This document shows positions 16,961 through 25,468 of a stretch of 64,000 bases of DNA, piece by piece (within the stretch, counting starts at the first letter, position 1; every line of letters begins with the position of its first letter). Below the pieces are notes generated by a model that ran no database searches, was not told the DNA's origin, and was given only the letters and a program-made list of their open reading frames with translations. Made by a program: the position numbers and the translations under genes. The stretch is from Streptomyces indicus (GTDB lineage: Bacteria > Actinomycetota > Actinomycetes > Streptomycetales > Streptomycetaceae): positions 248,001 through 312,000 of the forward strand of contig NZ_FNFF01000008.1 of assembly GCF_900100315.1 (NCBI RefSeq), read 5' to 3'.

Positions 16961-17551
16961 TCAGTCCTCGATACGGAGCCCTCGGAACGCCAACTGCACC
17001 ACCGCATCCGCGATCTCCGCGCCGTCCGCGCCGCGGGCGTCCGGGCGGAACCACTCCACCAGGGAGTTGATCATGCCGAAGAGGAGGCGCGTGGCGAGGC
17101 GGGCCTCCACGTCCTCGCGCAGGTCGCCCTCCGCGATCGCCGCCTTCAGGAGGTCGGCGACGCGGTGGTCGAAGTCGCGGCGGCGGTCCATCGCCCAGCG
17201 CTCGGTCTCGGTGTTGCCGCGGACGCGCAGGAGGAGGGTCACGTAAGGGAGTTCGCTCGTCAGGACGCCCACCATGCGGCGCGTGACGTGTTCGAGGCGG
17301 TCCACGGCCCGTCCCTCGCGTGCCTGCTCCTCGTCGAGGATCGCGAAGAGCCCGTCGAGGGCGCGGCTCACGGCGCGGCGCAGCAGCTCCTCCTTGCCGG
17401 CCACGTGGTGGTAGATCGAGGACTTCGAGATGCCCGCCGCCTTGGAGAGGTGCTCCATGGAAGTGCCGTCGTAGCCGCGCTCGTTGAAGACCTGGACGGC
17501 CACGGCGAGGAGGGACTCGGGGGTGTAGGTGTCGCGTTTGGCGGTGGTCAT
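16961..17551 (-). CDS. paaR: TetR-family regulator, probable phenylacetate repressor (PaaR-like)
   Basis: A 196-residue TetR repressor. The N-terminal HTH contains SLLAVAVQVFNERGYDGTSM and LSKAAGISKSSIYHHVAGKEELL; the rest is an all-helical ligand/dimer domain ending FRGLRIED. Its ATG overlaps the stop of the 3-hydroxyacyl-CoA dehydrogenase gene by 4 bases, so it is the distal gene of that operon. Palindromes with ACCG-N2-CG-N2-CGGT cores upstream of paaN and paaA resemble the PaaR operator described in corynebacteria, making phenylacetyl-CoA the likely inducer. The gene name is inferred. Confidence 0.82.
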   Translation of the reverse strand: MTTAKRDTYTPESLLAVAVQVFNERGYDGTSMEHLSKAAGISKSSIYHHVAGKEELLRRAVSRALDGLFAILDEEQAREGRAVDRLEHVTRRMVGVLTSELPYVTLLLRVRGNTETERWAMDRRRDFDHRVADLLKAAIAEGDLREDVEARLATRLLFGMINSLVEWFRPDARGADGAEIADAVVQLAFRGLRIED

Positions 17552-19167
17552 CGCAGGTCCCCGTACTCCAGTGGATCGATGCGGCCGAGCAGGCCCGGGG
17601 TGGGTCCGTAGCGGCCGGTGGGGTGGTACTCGTGCAGGTTGCGCAGGACGAGCGCGACGGCGAGCTCGCCCGTCCCGGCGGCCCATTCGAGCAGCCCGAC
17701 CGGGTAGTTGACGCCCAGGCGCATCGCGGTGTCGGCGTCCTGCTCGCTCGTGACCTCGCGCGCGACGGCGTCGGCGGCCAGGTCCACGAGCATCGCGACG
17801 GTGCGCGCCACGATCATGCCGGGGACGTCGCGGATATGCGTGACCTTCTTGCCCAGCGCCTGGAAGAACCCGGCCGCTTCGCTGCGGGCCCGCTCCCCGG
17901 TGCGCGGTCCCGCGGCCAGGGCGATGCGGGTGGCCTTCGCGTAGTCGAAGGACCAGTCGAAGACGACAACGTCCTCGCCCGGATAGGCACCCGCGGGCAG
18001 GCCGTCGGTCGCGAACAGCAGCCCGCCGCCGGGCAGTTCGATGTACGGCTCAGGGTCGTCCTCGAACTCGACCTGGAGCCCTGCCTCCTGGGCGAGCCGC
18101 ACCAGGGTCTTCGCCTGGCCCAGGTCGCCGTGCACGGTGACGGTGCGGGGCGCGTCGGCGGGCGGCTCGGCGGGCGGCTCGGGCTTCGAGGCGCCTTCCT
18201 CGTACGAGAACCAGCCCTGGCCTGACTTGCGGCCGAGCCGTCCCGACTGGACCAGGCGCTGCTGGGCGAGCGAGGGCGTGAACTTGGGGTCCTGGAAGAA
18301 GGACTCCCAGACCGAGCGTGTCACGGCCTCGTTGACGTCCTGGCCGATCAGGTCGGTGAGTTCGAAGGGGCCCATCTTGAAGCCGCCGCACTCGCGCAGG
18401 ACCGCGTCGATCGTGGCAGGGTCGGCGGCCCGCTCCTCGTACAGGCGGAACGCTTCCGCGTAGAAGGGGCGGGCGATCCGGTTGACGATGAAGCCCGGGG
18501 TGTCGGCGCTGCGCACGGGGGTCTTGCCCCAGCTCTTCATGAGTTCGTACGCACGCGTGGTGACGGCCTCGTCGGTCGCGGAGCCGCTGACCACCTCGAC
18601 GAGGGGGAGCAGCGGCGCGGGGTTGAAGAAGTGCAGGCCCACGAAGCGGCCGGGGACGCGCAGGGCGCCGGCGATGGCCGTGACGGAGAGGGAGGAGGTG
18701 TTCGTGGCGAGGATGCAGTCGTCCTCGACGATCTTCTCGAGCTCCTTGAACAGCTCCTGCTTCACGGCCAGTTGTTCGGTCACCGCCTCGATGACCAGAC
18801 CGCAGCCGAACAGGGCGCCGGGTGTCGTCACGGGAACGAGCCGCGCACGCGCCTGATGCCGGGCGCCCGAGGTGATGCGGCCCTTCTCCACCAAGCGGTC
18901 CAGGCGCGCGGTGATCTCGCCGACGGCCGCCTTGGCCCGGCCCTCGGCCACGTCGTGCAGGTACACGTGATGACCGGCGAGCAGGGCGACCTGGGCGATG
19001 CCCTGGCCCATGGTGCCGGTGCCGACGACGGCCACGGAGAACGCGGGCCCGGGTGTGCGGTCCTGCGGCTGCGCGGATTCCGAGGGGGTCGCCGGCCCCT
19101 GGGTGGCCGCGGCTCCCGAGGGGATGCGGTCCTGCGGCTCCGAGGCTGCGCGGTCGCTCGATGTCAT
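17548..19167 (-). CDS. paaH: 3-hydroxyacyl-CoA dehydrogenase (PaaH-like)
   Basis: NAD-dependent oxidation of 3-hydroxyadipyl-CoA to 3-oxoadipyl-CoA late in phenylacetate degradation is the expected role. The 539-residue protein has the Rossmann motif VAVVGTGTMGQGIAQVALLAG near residue 45, the substrate segments ATNTSSLSVTAIAG and GLHFFNPAPLLPLVEVV, then two 3HCDH C-terminal domains (PGFIVNRIARPFYAEAFRL and PGMIVARTVAMLVDLAADAV), the second joined by an extra dehydrogenase-like region. The first 40 residues are a poorly conserved polar tail. Paa assignment rests on the operon with the TetR gene and divergence from paaN. Confidence 0.85.
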   Translation of the reverse strand: MTSSDRAASEPQDRIPSGAAATQGPATPSESAQPQDRTPGPAFSVAVVGTGTMGQGIAQVALLAGHHVYLHDVAEGRAKAAVGEITARLDRLVEKGRITSGARHQARARLVPVTTPGALFGCGLVIEAVTEQLAVKQELFKELEKIVEDDCILATNTSSLSVTAIAGALRVPGRFVGLHFFNPAPLLPLVEVVSGSATDEAVTTRAYELMKSWGKTPVRSADTPGFIVNRIARPFYAEAFRLYEERAADPATIDAVLRECGGFKMGPFELTDLIGQDVNEAVTRSVWESFFQDPKFTPSLAQQRLVQSGRLGRKSGQGWFSYEEGASKPEPPAEPPADAPRTVTVHGDLGQAKTLVRLAQEAGLQVEFEDDPEPYIELPGGGLLFATDGLPAGAYPGEDVVVFDWSFDYAKATRIALAAGPRTGERARSEAAGFFQALGKKVTHIRDVPGMIVARTVAMLVDLAADAVAREVTSEQDADTAMRLGVNYPVGLLEWAAGTGELAVALVLRNLHEYHPTGRYGPTPGLLGRIDPLEYGDLR

Positions 19168-19357
19168 GTCCGCGATCCTCCCGTACGGGTTTTCCACAGG
19201 TTGCCCGGACCCCCTTGTCCCGACCGATCGTTCGGTTACTCTAGCTCTCGTCGCACCTCTCTGCCCAGCGGCAGCCTGTAAGTCGCAGCCCAGCCCGTAT
19301 GTCCCCGCCCAGCTCACCGGTTCAGCGTCGAACCGGCAGGAGGAGGAGTTGGTCTCC
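19168..19357. promoter_or_regulatory. paaH-paaN divergent promoter region with PaaR-type operator
   Basis: The palindrome ACCGATCGTTCGGT lies at 19223-19236, with ACT following at 19238-19240, resembling the corynebacterial PaaR operator (core ACCG-N2-CG-N2-CGGT). It is placed to control both divergent genes. A TTTTCCACA DnaA-box-like string lies near 19190. Confidence 0.65.
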
Positions 19358-21079
19358 ATGGCCGCCCAGCTCACCGCACACCAGCTGACCGAGAAGCACA
19401 GCCCCACGCTCTTCAAGGCGCTCGAAGCGATCGCCACGCGTGCGTACTGGTCGCCCCACCCCGAGCACCCGAAGGCGTACGGCGAGGGCTCCGCCGTCGA
19501 CGGCAGCCTGGGCGCCGCCGAGGGCAAGGCGGCCTTCGACGCGCTGCTCGGCACGCGGATGGACCTGGGCCAGCCCGGCACCGACGGCTGGGTGGGCGGT
19601 TCCGCGGCCGACGGCGGTGAAGTCTCGCCGTACGGGATCGAGTTGGGCGTCTCGTATCCGCACGCCGATCTCGACGTGCTGCTGCCCGCGATGCGCGCCG
19701 CGATCCCGGCCTGGCGCGACGCCGGACCGGAGGCGCGCGCCCATGTGTGCCTGGAGATCCTGGCGCGGATCAGCGCCCGCACCCATGAGTTCGCGCACGC
19801 GGTCATGCACACCAGCGGCCAGGCGTTCATGATGGCGTTCCAGGCCGGCGGCCCGCACGCGCAGGACCGCGGTATGGAGGCGGTGGCGTACGCGTACGCC
19901 GAGCAGACCCGCACGCCCGGCGCGGCGGACTGGAGCAAGCCCCAGGGCAAGCGCGATCCGCTGAACCTGCGCAAGCAGTTCACGGCCGTGCCGCGCGGCA
20001 TCGCGCTGATGATCGGCTGCAACACCTTCCCGACGTGGAACGGGTATCCGGGCCTCTTCGCCTCCCTCGCCACCGGCAACCCCGTGGTGGTCAAGCCGCA
20101 CCCGCGCGCGGTGCTGCCGCTCGCGCTCACCGTGCAGGTGGCGCGCGAGGTGCTCGCCGAGGCCGGGTTCGACCCCGACCTCGTGTGCCTGGCGGCCGAG
20201 CGGCCCGGCGAGGGCGTCGCGAAGACCCTCGCTCTGCGCCCCGAGATCCGGATCATCGACTACACGGGCTCGACCTCCTTCGGCGACTGGCTGGAGGCCA
20301 ACGCGCGCCAGGCACAGGTCTACACGGAGAAGGCCGGCGTCAACACGGTGGTGATCGACTCCACCGCCGACTACAAGGGCATGCTGTCCAACCTGGCCTT
20401 CTCGCTCTCGCTCTACAGCGGCCAGATGTGCACCACCCCGCAGAACCTGCTGATCCCCCGCGACGGCATCACCACCGACGCGGGCCCGAAGTCCTACGAC
20501 GAGGTCGTCACCGACCTCGCGGGCGCGGTCTCCGGCCTGCTCGGCGACGACGCCCGGGCCAATGCGCTCCTTGGCGCCCTGGTCAACCCGGACGTGAAGG
20601 CCCGCCTGGAGGCCGCTCCCGGCCTGGGTGAAGTCGCCCTGCCCACAAGGGAAGTGGCGAACCCGGACTTCCCGGACGCGGTCGTGCGTACGCCCGTCAT
20701 CGTCAAGCTGGACGGCGCCAAGCCCGACGCCGAGGCCGCGTACCTCAGCGAATGCTTCGGCCCGGTCTCGTTCGCCGTCGCCGTCGACTCCTCGGCGGAC
20801 GCGGTGGAACTCCTTCGGCGCACGGTGCGCGACAAGGGCGCGATGACGGTGGGCGCGTACACCACCTCGGAGGAGGTGGAGCGTGCCGTGGAGGAGGCCT
20901 GCCTGGAGGAGTGCGCCCAGCTCTCGCTGAACCTGACGGGCGGGGTCTATGTCAATCAGACCGCGGCCTTCTCGGACTTCCACGGCTCGGGCGGCAACCC
21001 GGCGGCCAATGCGGCGCTGTGCGACGGGGCGTTCGTCTCGAACCGGTTCCGTGTGGTGGAGGTGCGCCGGGAGGCGTGA
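19358..21079 (+). CDS. paaN: Phenylacetic acid degradation protein PaaN (aldehyde dehydrogenase family)
   Basis: A 573-residue aldehyde-dehydrogenase-superfamily protein of the PaaN type, proposed to oxidise the semialdehyde formed on ring opening of oxepin-CoA. Seen: the N-terminal family segment HQLTEKHSPTLFKALEAIATRAYWSPHPEHP, the cofactor region IGCNTFPTWNGYPGLFASLATGNPVVVKPHP, GSTSFGDWLEANA and the nucleophile-containing YSGQMCTTPQN. It lacks the fused MaoC hydratase domain of E. coli PaaZ, so hydrolysis of the ring must be supplied elsewhere. The ATG at 19358 has AGGAGGAG upstream. Confidence 0.88.
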   Translation: MAAQLTAHQLTEKHSPTLFKALEAIATRAYWSPHPEHPKAYGEGSAVDGSLGAAEGKAAFDALLGTRMDLGQPGTDGWVGGSAADGGEVSPYGIELGVSYPHADLDVLLPAMRAAIPAWRDAGPEARAHVCLEILARISARTHEFAHAVMHTSGQAFMMAFQAGGPHAQDRGMEAVAYAYAEQTRTPGAADWSKPQGKRDPLNLRKQFTAVPRGIALMIGCNTFPTWNGYPGLFASLATGNPVVVKPHPRAVLPLALTVQVAREVLAEAGFDPDLVCLAAERPGEGVAKTLALRPEIRIIDYTGSTSFGDWLEANARQAQVYTEKAGVNTVVIDSTADYKGMLSNLAFSLSLYSGQMCTTPQNLLIPRDGITTDAGPKSYDEVVTDLAGAVSGLLGDDARANALLGALVNPDVKARLEAAPGLGEVALPTREVANPDFPDAVVRTPVIVKLDGAKPDAEAAYLSECFGPVSFAVAVDSSADAVELLRRTVRDKGAMTVGAYTTSEEVERAVEEACLEECAQLSLNLTGGVYVNQTAAFSDFHGSGGNPAANAALCDGAFVSNRFRVVEVRREA

Positions 21080-21094
21080 GCCGCCCGGTTGGTG

Positions 21095-21904
21095 TCAGCT
21101 GAACTCGTGCCCCGCCGACCAGTGGAACAGGGCCATGCCGACGCTGGTCGCCAGGTTGTAGCTGGAGACCTGGGACCGCATCGGCAGGGACACCAAGTGG
21201 TCGGCGCGGGCGCGGAGTTCGGGTGAGATCCCGCTGCGCTCCGAGCCGAAGGCGAGCAGCGCGTCGTCGGGGATCTCGTACGAGCGGATGTCCTTGCCCT
21301 CCGGGTCGAGGGCGAACAGCGGTCCGGCGGGCAGCTCGGCCACGTCCAGGTGCTCCACGGCCGTGGCGAAGTGCAGGCCCGCCGCCCCTCGTACGACGGT
21401 GGAGTGCCAGGGGTCGAGCGTGCCCGTGGTGACCACTCCGGTCGCACCGAAGCCGGCCGCGAGGCGGATCACCGCGCCCGCGTTGCCGAGGTTGCGCGGC
21501 TGGTCGAGGACGACGACCGGTGCGGTGCGGGACGGGGCCGCCAAGGCGGCGAGTTGGGCGCTACGCGAGGGCCGTACCGCGAGGGCCGCGATCCGCGTCG
21601 GGTGCAGGCGGGGCACGAGCGTGCGCAGCACCTCGTCGGGGACGGCGACGGCCCGTGCGGCCAGCTCCCCGGTCACGTCAGGGGCGAGCTCGGCCGCGAG
21701 GTCGAATGCGCCCTGCCGGTCCGAGGTGAGGACGAGCGGGATCTCGGCGCCGAAGCGCAGGGCGTGCTTGAGGGCGTGGAAGCCGTCGAGGAGGACGCAC
21801 GCGTCGGCGCGGGTGCGCCAGGTCCGTACGGCATCGGTGACGGCATCGGTGACGGCTTCTTCGGATGGGCCGTGCGTGCTGCCTTCCGCCGTGCTCTCGC
21901 TCAT
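21095..21904 (-). CDS. TrmH/SpoU-family RNA methyltransferase
   Basis: A 269-residue SPOUT-class 2'-O-ribose methyltransferase. The trefoil-knot motifs are present: motif 1 QPRNLGNAGAVIRLAAGFGA, motif 2 FGSERSGISPELRARAD and motif 3 LPMRSQVSSYNLATSVGMAL. The N-terminal substrate-recognition domain is also present. Target RNA and position are not predictable from the sequence. It ends 15 bp from the convergent paaN stop and begins the three-gene block that separates the paa loci. Confidence 0.88.
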   Translation of the reverse strand: MSESTAEGSTHGPSEEAVTDAVTDAVRTWRTRADACVLLDGFHALKHALRFGAEIPLVLTSDRQGAFDLAAELAPDVTGELAARAVAVPDEVLRTLVPRLHPTRIAALAVRPSRSAQLAALAAPSRTAPVVVLDQPRNLGNAGAVIRLAAGFGATGVVTTGTLDPWHSTVVRGAAGLHFATAVEHLDVAELPAGPLFALDPEGKDIRSYEIPDDALLAFGSERSGISPELRARADHLVSLPMRSQVSSYNLATSVGMALFHWSAGHEFS

Positions 21905-21914
21905 ACCGAGGAGC

Positions 21915-23213
21915 CTACGCGCGCGCGTGCTCCACGCTGTCCGGGCTGCCCGCGCTGCCCCGGCTGTCCGGTTCCCGCTCCGTCCTTCCGTCGCGATCCT
22001 CGCCGTCCGCGCCGCCGTCGCGCTGCTCCGGCAGCTTCGCGAAGCGGCGCGGCAGCAGACCTTCGTACAGGACTCGGGAGGAGAAGCGGCCGAGGCGGCG
22101 CAGGAAGCCCGTCGGCAGGAAGACCGCGTCCGCCGCGATCATCGCGAGCGAGAAGAACGGCAGACCGAGGATGACCGCGATCACCGCGTGCTCGGTGATC
22201 ATCGCGGCGAGCAGCACGTTCTTCACACGCCGGTTGAACAGCGTGAAGGGGAAGGCGACCTGGACCGCGACCGTGCCGTAGGTGATCAGCATCAGCGGCA
22301 GGCCGTACGAGGAGAGCAGCTCGGACAGGGCCGGCCAGGGCGAGAAGTAGTCGAGGTGCAGCGGGTAGTGCACGGCGGTGCCGTCCTGCCATCGGCTGCC
22401 CTGGATCTTGTACCAGCCCGCCGTCGCGTAGATGAGGCAGGCCTCGGCCATGATCACGACGAGTGCGGTGTTGTGCAGCAGGTTGCGGGTGACGTCGGCG
22501 AGGATCCGCGGCTGCTCGCCTCCGTACCGGCGGATGCACGCGCTCAGCGCCGTCCCCAGCCACACGCCCCAGAGCAGATACGGGACGACCGGCAGGTTCC
22601 AGGGGAGCTCCGTCTCCCAGTCGAACTTGCCCGTGAGCGTGGCGAAGAGCAGCACCGCGCCGAGCACGCACCACAGGACGGGGCCCACGCGGTCGGCGGC
22701 GTCCGGCCGGCGGGCCGCGCGGCGGGCGTCGAGGGACCAGACCCGGCCGCACTGGGTGAAGATCAGGTAGATCGACATCAGGTGGATGACGTTGTCGCCG
22801 CCGTCCCCCATGAACACGCTGCGGTTCTGCAGCGAGAGCACGCCGACCATGAAGAGCACGGACATCGTCCGGGTCCGCCAGCCGAGCAGCAGCAGCGCGC
22901 TGGAGAGCACGGCGAGCAGATAGACGAGCTCGAACCAGCCGCGCCCGTCGTCCCACATCAGCACGGTGAAGGCGCGGTTGTCCGCGATCAGCTGCTGCGC
23001 CATGTCCCAGCTCCAGGGCCCGTCGGGGCCGTAGAGCTCATGGCGGTGCGGGAACTCGCGCAGCAGGAAGAGCAGCCAGGTCAGCGAGAAACCGATCCGG
23101 ATGATCGCGCTCTGGTACGGGCCGAGGGCCGCACCCGTCACGCGGAGAACGCCGTCGGCGACGGACCGGCCGAGGCCGCGCCCGGCCGCCACGGACTGCT
23201 GGTTGCCGCTCAT
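21915..23213 (-). CDS. HTTM-domain membrane protein (vitamin K-dependent carboxylase-like)
   Basis: A 432-residue integral membrane protein with several hydrophobic helices typical of the HTTM (horizontally transferred transmembrane) family related to gamma-carboxylases. Recognisable stretches are PYQSAIIRIGFSLTWLLFLL, NRSVFMGDGGDNVIHLMSIY and the HYPLHLDYFSPWPALSELL loop. The C-terminal 60 residues are a charged Asp/Arg/Glu tail. It overlaps the upstream DUF5819 gene by 4 bases. The pair is probably functional as a unit; the reaction is unknown. Confidence 0.8.
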   Translation of the reverse strand: MSGNQQSVAAGRGLGRSVADGVLRVTGAALGPYQSAIIRIGFSLTWLLFLLREFPHRHELYGPDGPWSWDMAQQLIADNRAFTVLMWDDGRGWFELVYLLAVLSSALLLLGWRTRTMSVLFMVGVLSLQNRSVFMGDGGDNVIHLMSIYLIFTQCGRVWSLDARRAARRPDAADRVGPVLWCVLGAVLLFATLTGKFDWETELPWNLPVVPYLLWGVWLGTALSACIRRYGGEQPRILADVTRNLLHNTALVVIMAEACLIYATAGWYKIQGSRWQDGTAVHYPLHLDYFSPWPALSELLSSYGLPLMLITYGTVAVQVAFPFTLFNRRVKNVLLAAMITEHAVIAVILGLPFFSLAMIAADAVFLPTGFLRRLGRFSSRVLYEGLLPRRFAKLPEQRDGGADGEDRDGRTEREPDSRGSAGSPDSVEHARA

Positions 23214-23977
23214 CGGTCGCTCACCTCACGGTCGCGGGACGTGACCGTCCACCAGGGCAGTTCACGGACGGAAGGCCGCGTGTCGAGCTTCTCGCCGCTC
23301 CACTCCGGCGGCTGCACATTGGTCGTGGTCGAGCGCAGCTGGATGCGCTCCACGGTGCCGCCGAGGGGCTCGCGGTCGAAGCGGAGCAGGGCGATCCGGC
23401 GCAGGTAGCGCTCGGAGAGGTCGCCGCGCAGGCCGTTGGAGACGTTGTCGCTGGTGTGGGAGCCGACGTAGAAGTCCCAGGCCCGGCGCAGTTCGTTCTG
23501 CTGGGTGTGGCTGGGCACGAGGTTGGCGTCGATCGCGGCGCCGTCCTGTGCCGAGAGGTTGATCCAGCCCGTCTCGCGCCGCTGCCCGTCCTCGGTGCGC
23601 ACCTGGGCGCGGGCGTGGACGGCGATGTTCTGCTGGAGCGGGTTGGGGGCGAACAGCTTCCAGTTCTGCTCGAACTCCGGGTAGATCCAGCCGTCCACCG
23701 CCTTGTCGTACTGCTTGGAGGCGGTGTTGGACGGGGCCACGTGCAGGAACACCATCCCGATGTGCACCGCTCCGACGACCACGATGAGGGCGAGGACCAG
23801 GGCGGCGGCCAGCTGGTAGGGGAGGGTGAGGGCGGTCAGGTCGCCCGGGGTGCGGGGGGTGCCGGGGGCTTCGGAAGTGCCGTCGGCGTCGGGGGCGGGG
23901 GCCGCGCCGGGTTCCCCCGCGCCAGGTGCAGGTGAGGTGCCCGGGCCCGCACCCGTGCCCTTGTCGTACGCGTCCAT
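23210..23977 (-). CDS. DUF5819 membrane protein, partner of HTTM protein
   Basis: A 255-residue protein: a disordered Pro/Gly/Ala head (1-50), one membrane helix (AAALVLALIVVVGAVHIGMVFLHV, about 56-79), then an extracytoplasmic domain with KQYDKAVDGWIYPEFEQNWKLFAPNP, the typical DUF5819 segment. Its stop overlaps the HTTM start (ATGA), so the two are co-translated. No enzymatic motif is recognised; it may be the soluble half of the HTTM module. Confidence 0.78.
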   Translation of the reverse strand: MDAYDKGTGAGPGTSPAPGAGEPGAAPAPDADGTSEAPGTPRTPGDLTALTLPYQLAAALVLALIVVVGAVHIGMVFLHVAPSNTASKQYDKAVDGWIYPEFEQNWKLFAPNPLQQNIAVHARAQVRTEDGQRRETGWINLSAQDGAAIDANLVPSHTQQNELRRAWDFYVGSHTSDNVSNGLRGDLSERYLRRIALLRFDREPLGGTVERIQLRSTTTNVQPPEWSGEKLDTRPSVRELPWWTVTSRDREVSDR

Positions 23978-24200
23978 TCCGCCCCGATCCCCATCCGCCT
24001 GCTGCCGCTACGGACCGGAACGGTACTCAGCGACGCTCGCCACGGACAGCTCTCGTGACGTTATCCACAGGCTTGACACCCTACGGCCGCCGGTCCCACC
24101 ATGGAAACCGAGCGGACCGAACGATCGGTCGGTAGATTGATCAGGCGGCCGCACCGAAGCGGACGACGCAGGATCGAGCGCCGAGGCAAGGGGGCCGGGC
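23978..24200. promoter_or_regulatory. paaA promoter region with PaaR-type operator and DnaA box
   Basis: ACCGAACGATCGGT at 24116-24129 matches the same core as the site before paaN and lies 72 bp before paaA, a position suited to repression. TTATCCACA at 24061-24069 is a perfect DnaA box. TTGACA at 24073-24078 is a possible -35 without a convincing -10. Confidence 0.6.
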
Positions 24201-25187
24201 ATGGCGACGGTGACAGACGCGGACCGGGCGGCAGTGGACGCCGTCCATGCGGAGGCGTTCGACGCCGCCGTGGCCGCCGACGAGCGCATCGAGCCGCGGG
24301 ACTGGATGCCCGAGGCGTACCGCGCGACGCTGGTGCGCCAGATCGCGCAGCACGCGCACTCGGAGATCATCGGCATGCAGCCGGAGGCCAACTGGATCAC
24401 GCGCGCGCCCTCGCTGCGCCGCAAGGCGATCCTCATGGCCAAGGTGCAGGACGAGGCGGGGCACGGGCTGTACCTCTACAGCGCGGCCGAGACCCTCGGC
24501 ACCAGCCGCGAGGAGCTCCTCGACAAGCTGCACGCGGGCCGCCAGAAGTACTCCTCGATCTTCAACTACCCCACCTTGACCTGGGCCGACGTCGGCGCGA
24601 TCGGCTGGCTCGTGGACGGGGCCGCGATCACCAACCAGGTGCCGCTGTGCCGCTGTTCGTACGGGCCGTATGCCCGCGCGATGGTGCGGATCTGCAAGGA
24701 GGAGTCCTTCCACCAGCGCCAGGGGTACGAGCTGCTGCTCACCCTCAGCCGCGGCACCGAGGCGCAGCACGCGATGGCGCAGGACGCGGTGAACCGCTGG
24801 TGGTGGCCCTCGCTGATGATGTTCGGCCCGCCGGACGACGAGTCCTCGCACTCGGCGCAGTCCATGGCCTGGAAGATCAAGCGGCACTCCAACGACGAGC
24901 TGCGCCAGCGCTTCGTGGACATCTGCGTCCCGCAGGCCGAGGCGCTCGGCCTCACCCTCCCCGACCCGGACCTGAGGTGGAACGAGGAGCGGGGGCAGCA
25001 CGACTTCGGCGCCATCGACTGGACCGAGTTCTGGGACGTCCTCAAGGGCAATGGGCCGTGCAACGAGCAGCGGATCACCCAGCGCCGCCGGGCCCACGAC
25101 GAGGGCGCCTGGGTACGGGAGGCGGCGGCCGCCCACGCCGCGAAGCACACCACTCGCACGAAGACGACGACGGAGGCAACGGCATGA
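24201..25187 (+). CDS. paaA: 1,2-phenylacetyl-CoA epoxidase catalytic subunit PaaA
   Basis: Di-iron catalytic subunit of the ring-1,2-epoxidase that activates phenylacetyl-CoA with O2. The 328-residue protein shows the diagnostic RQIAQHAHSEIIGMQPE, KVQDEAGHGLYLYSAAETLG (Glu and the ExxH-type iron ligands), and CKEESFHQRQGYELL (second ExxH). It starts the paaABCDE operon; its stop overlaps the paaB start (ATGA). Likely induced by phenylacetyl-CoA through the upstream operator. Confidence 0.95.
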   Translation: MATVTDADRAAVDAVHAEAFDAAVAADERIEPRDWMPEAYRATLVRQIAQHAHSEIIGMQPEANWITRAPSLRRKAILMAKVQDEAGHGLYLYSAAETLGTSREELLDKLHAGRQKYSSIFNYPTLTWADVGAIGWLVDGAAITNQVPLCRCSYGPYARAMVRICKEESFHQRQGYELLLTLSRGTEAQHAMAQDAVNRWWWPSLMMFGPPDDESSHSAQSMAWKIKRHSNDELRQRFVDICVPQAEALGLTLPDPDLRWNEERGQHDFGAIDWTEFWDVLKGNGPCNEQRITQRRRAHDEGAWVREAAAAHAAKHTTRTKTTTEATA

Positions 25188-25468
25188 GCGGCGACTGGCC
25201 CTTGTGGGAGGTGTTCGTGCGCTCGCGCCGCGGGCTCTCGCACACCCACGCCGGCAGCCTGCACGCACCGGACGCGGAGCTGGCCCTGCGCAATGCGCGT
25301 GATCTGTACACGCGGCGCAGCGAGGGCGTCTCGATCTGGGTGGTCCCGTCCAGCGCGATCACCGCTTCGTCGCCGGACGAGAAGGACCCGTTCTTCGAGC
25401 CGGCCGCCGACAAGCCGTACCGGCACCCGACGTTCTACGAGATCCCGGACGGGGTGAAGCACCTGTGA
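25184..25468 (+). CDS. paaB: 1,2-phenylacetyl-CoA epoxidase subunit PaaB
   Basis: The 94-residue small subunit of the epoxidase, bridging PaaAC heterodimers. Recognised by WPLWEVFVRSRRGLSHTHAG, HAPDAELALRNARDLYTRR and EGVSIWVVPSSAITAS, all in the family's normal order and length. It overlaps paaA and paaC by 4 bases each, so translation is coupled in stoichiometric order. Confidence 0.94.
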   Translation: MSGDWPLWEVFVRSRRGLSHTHAGSLHAPDAELALRNARDLYTRRSEGVSIWVVPSSAITASSPDEKDPFFEPAADKPYRHPTFYEIPDGVKHL

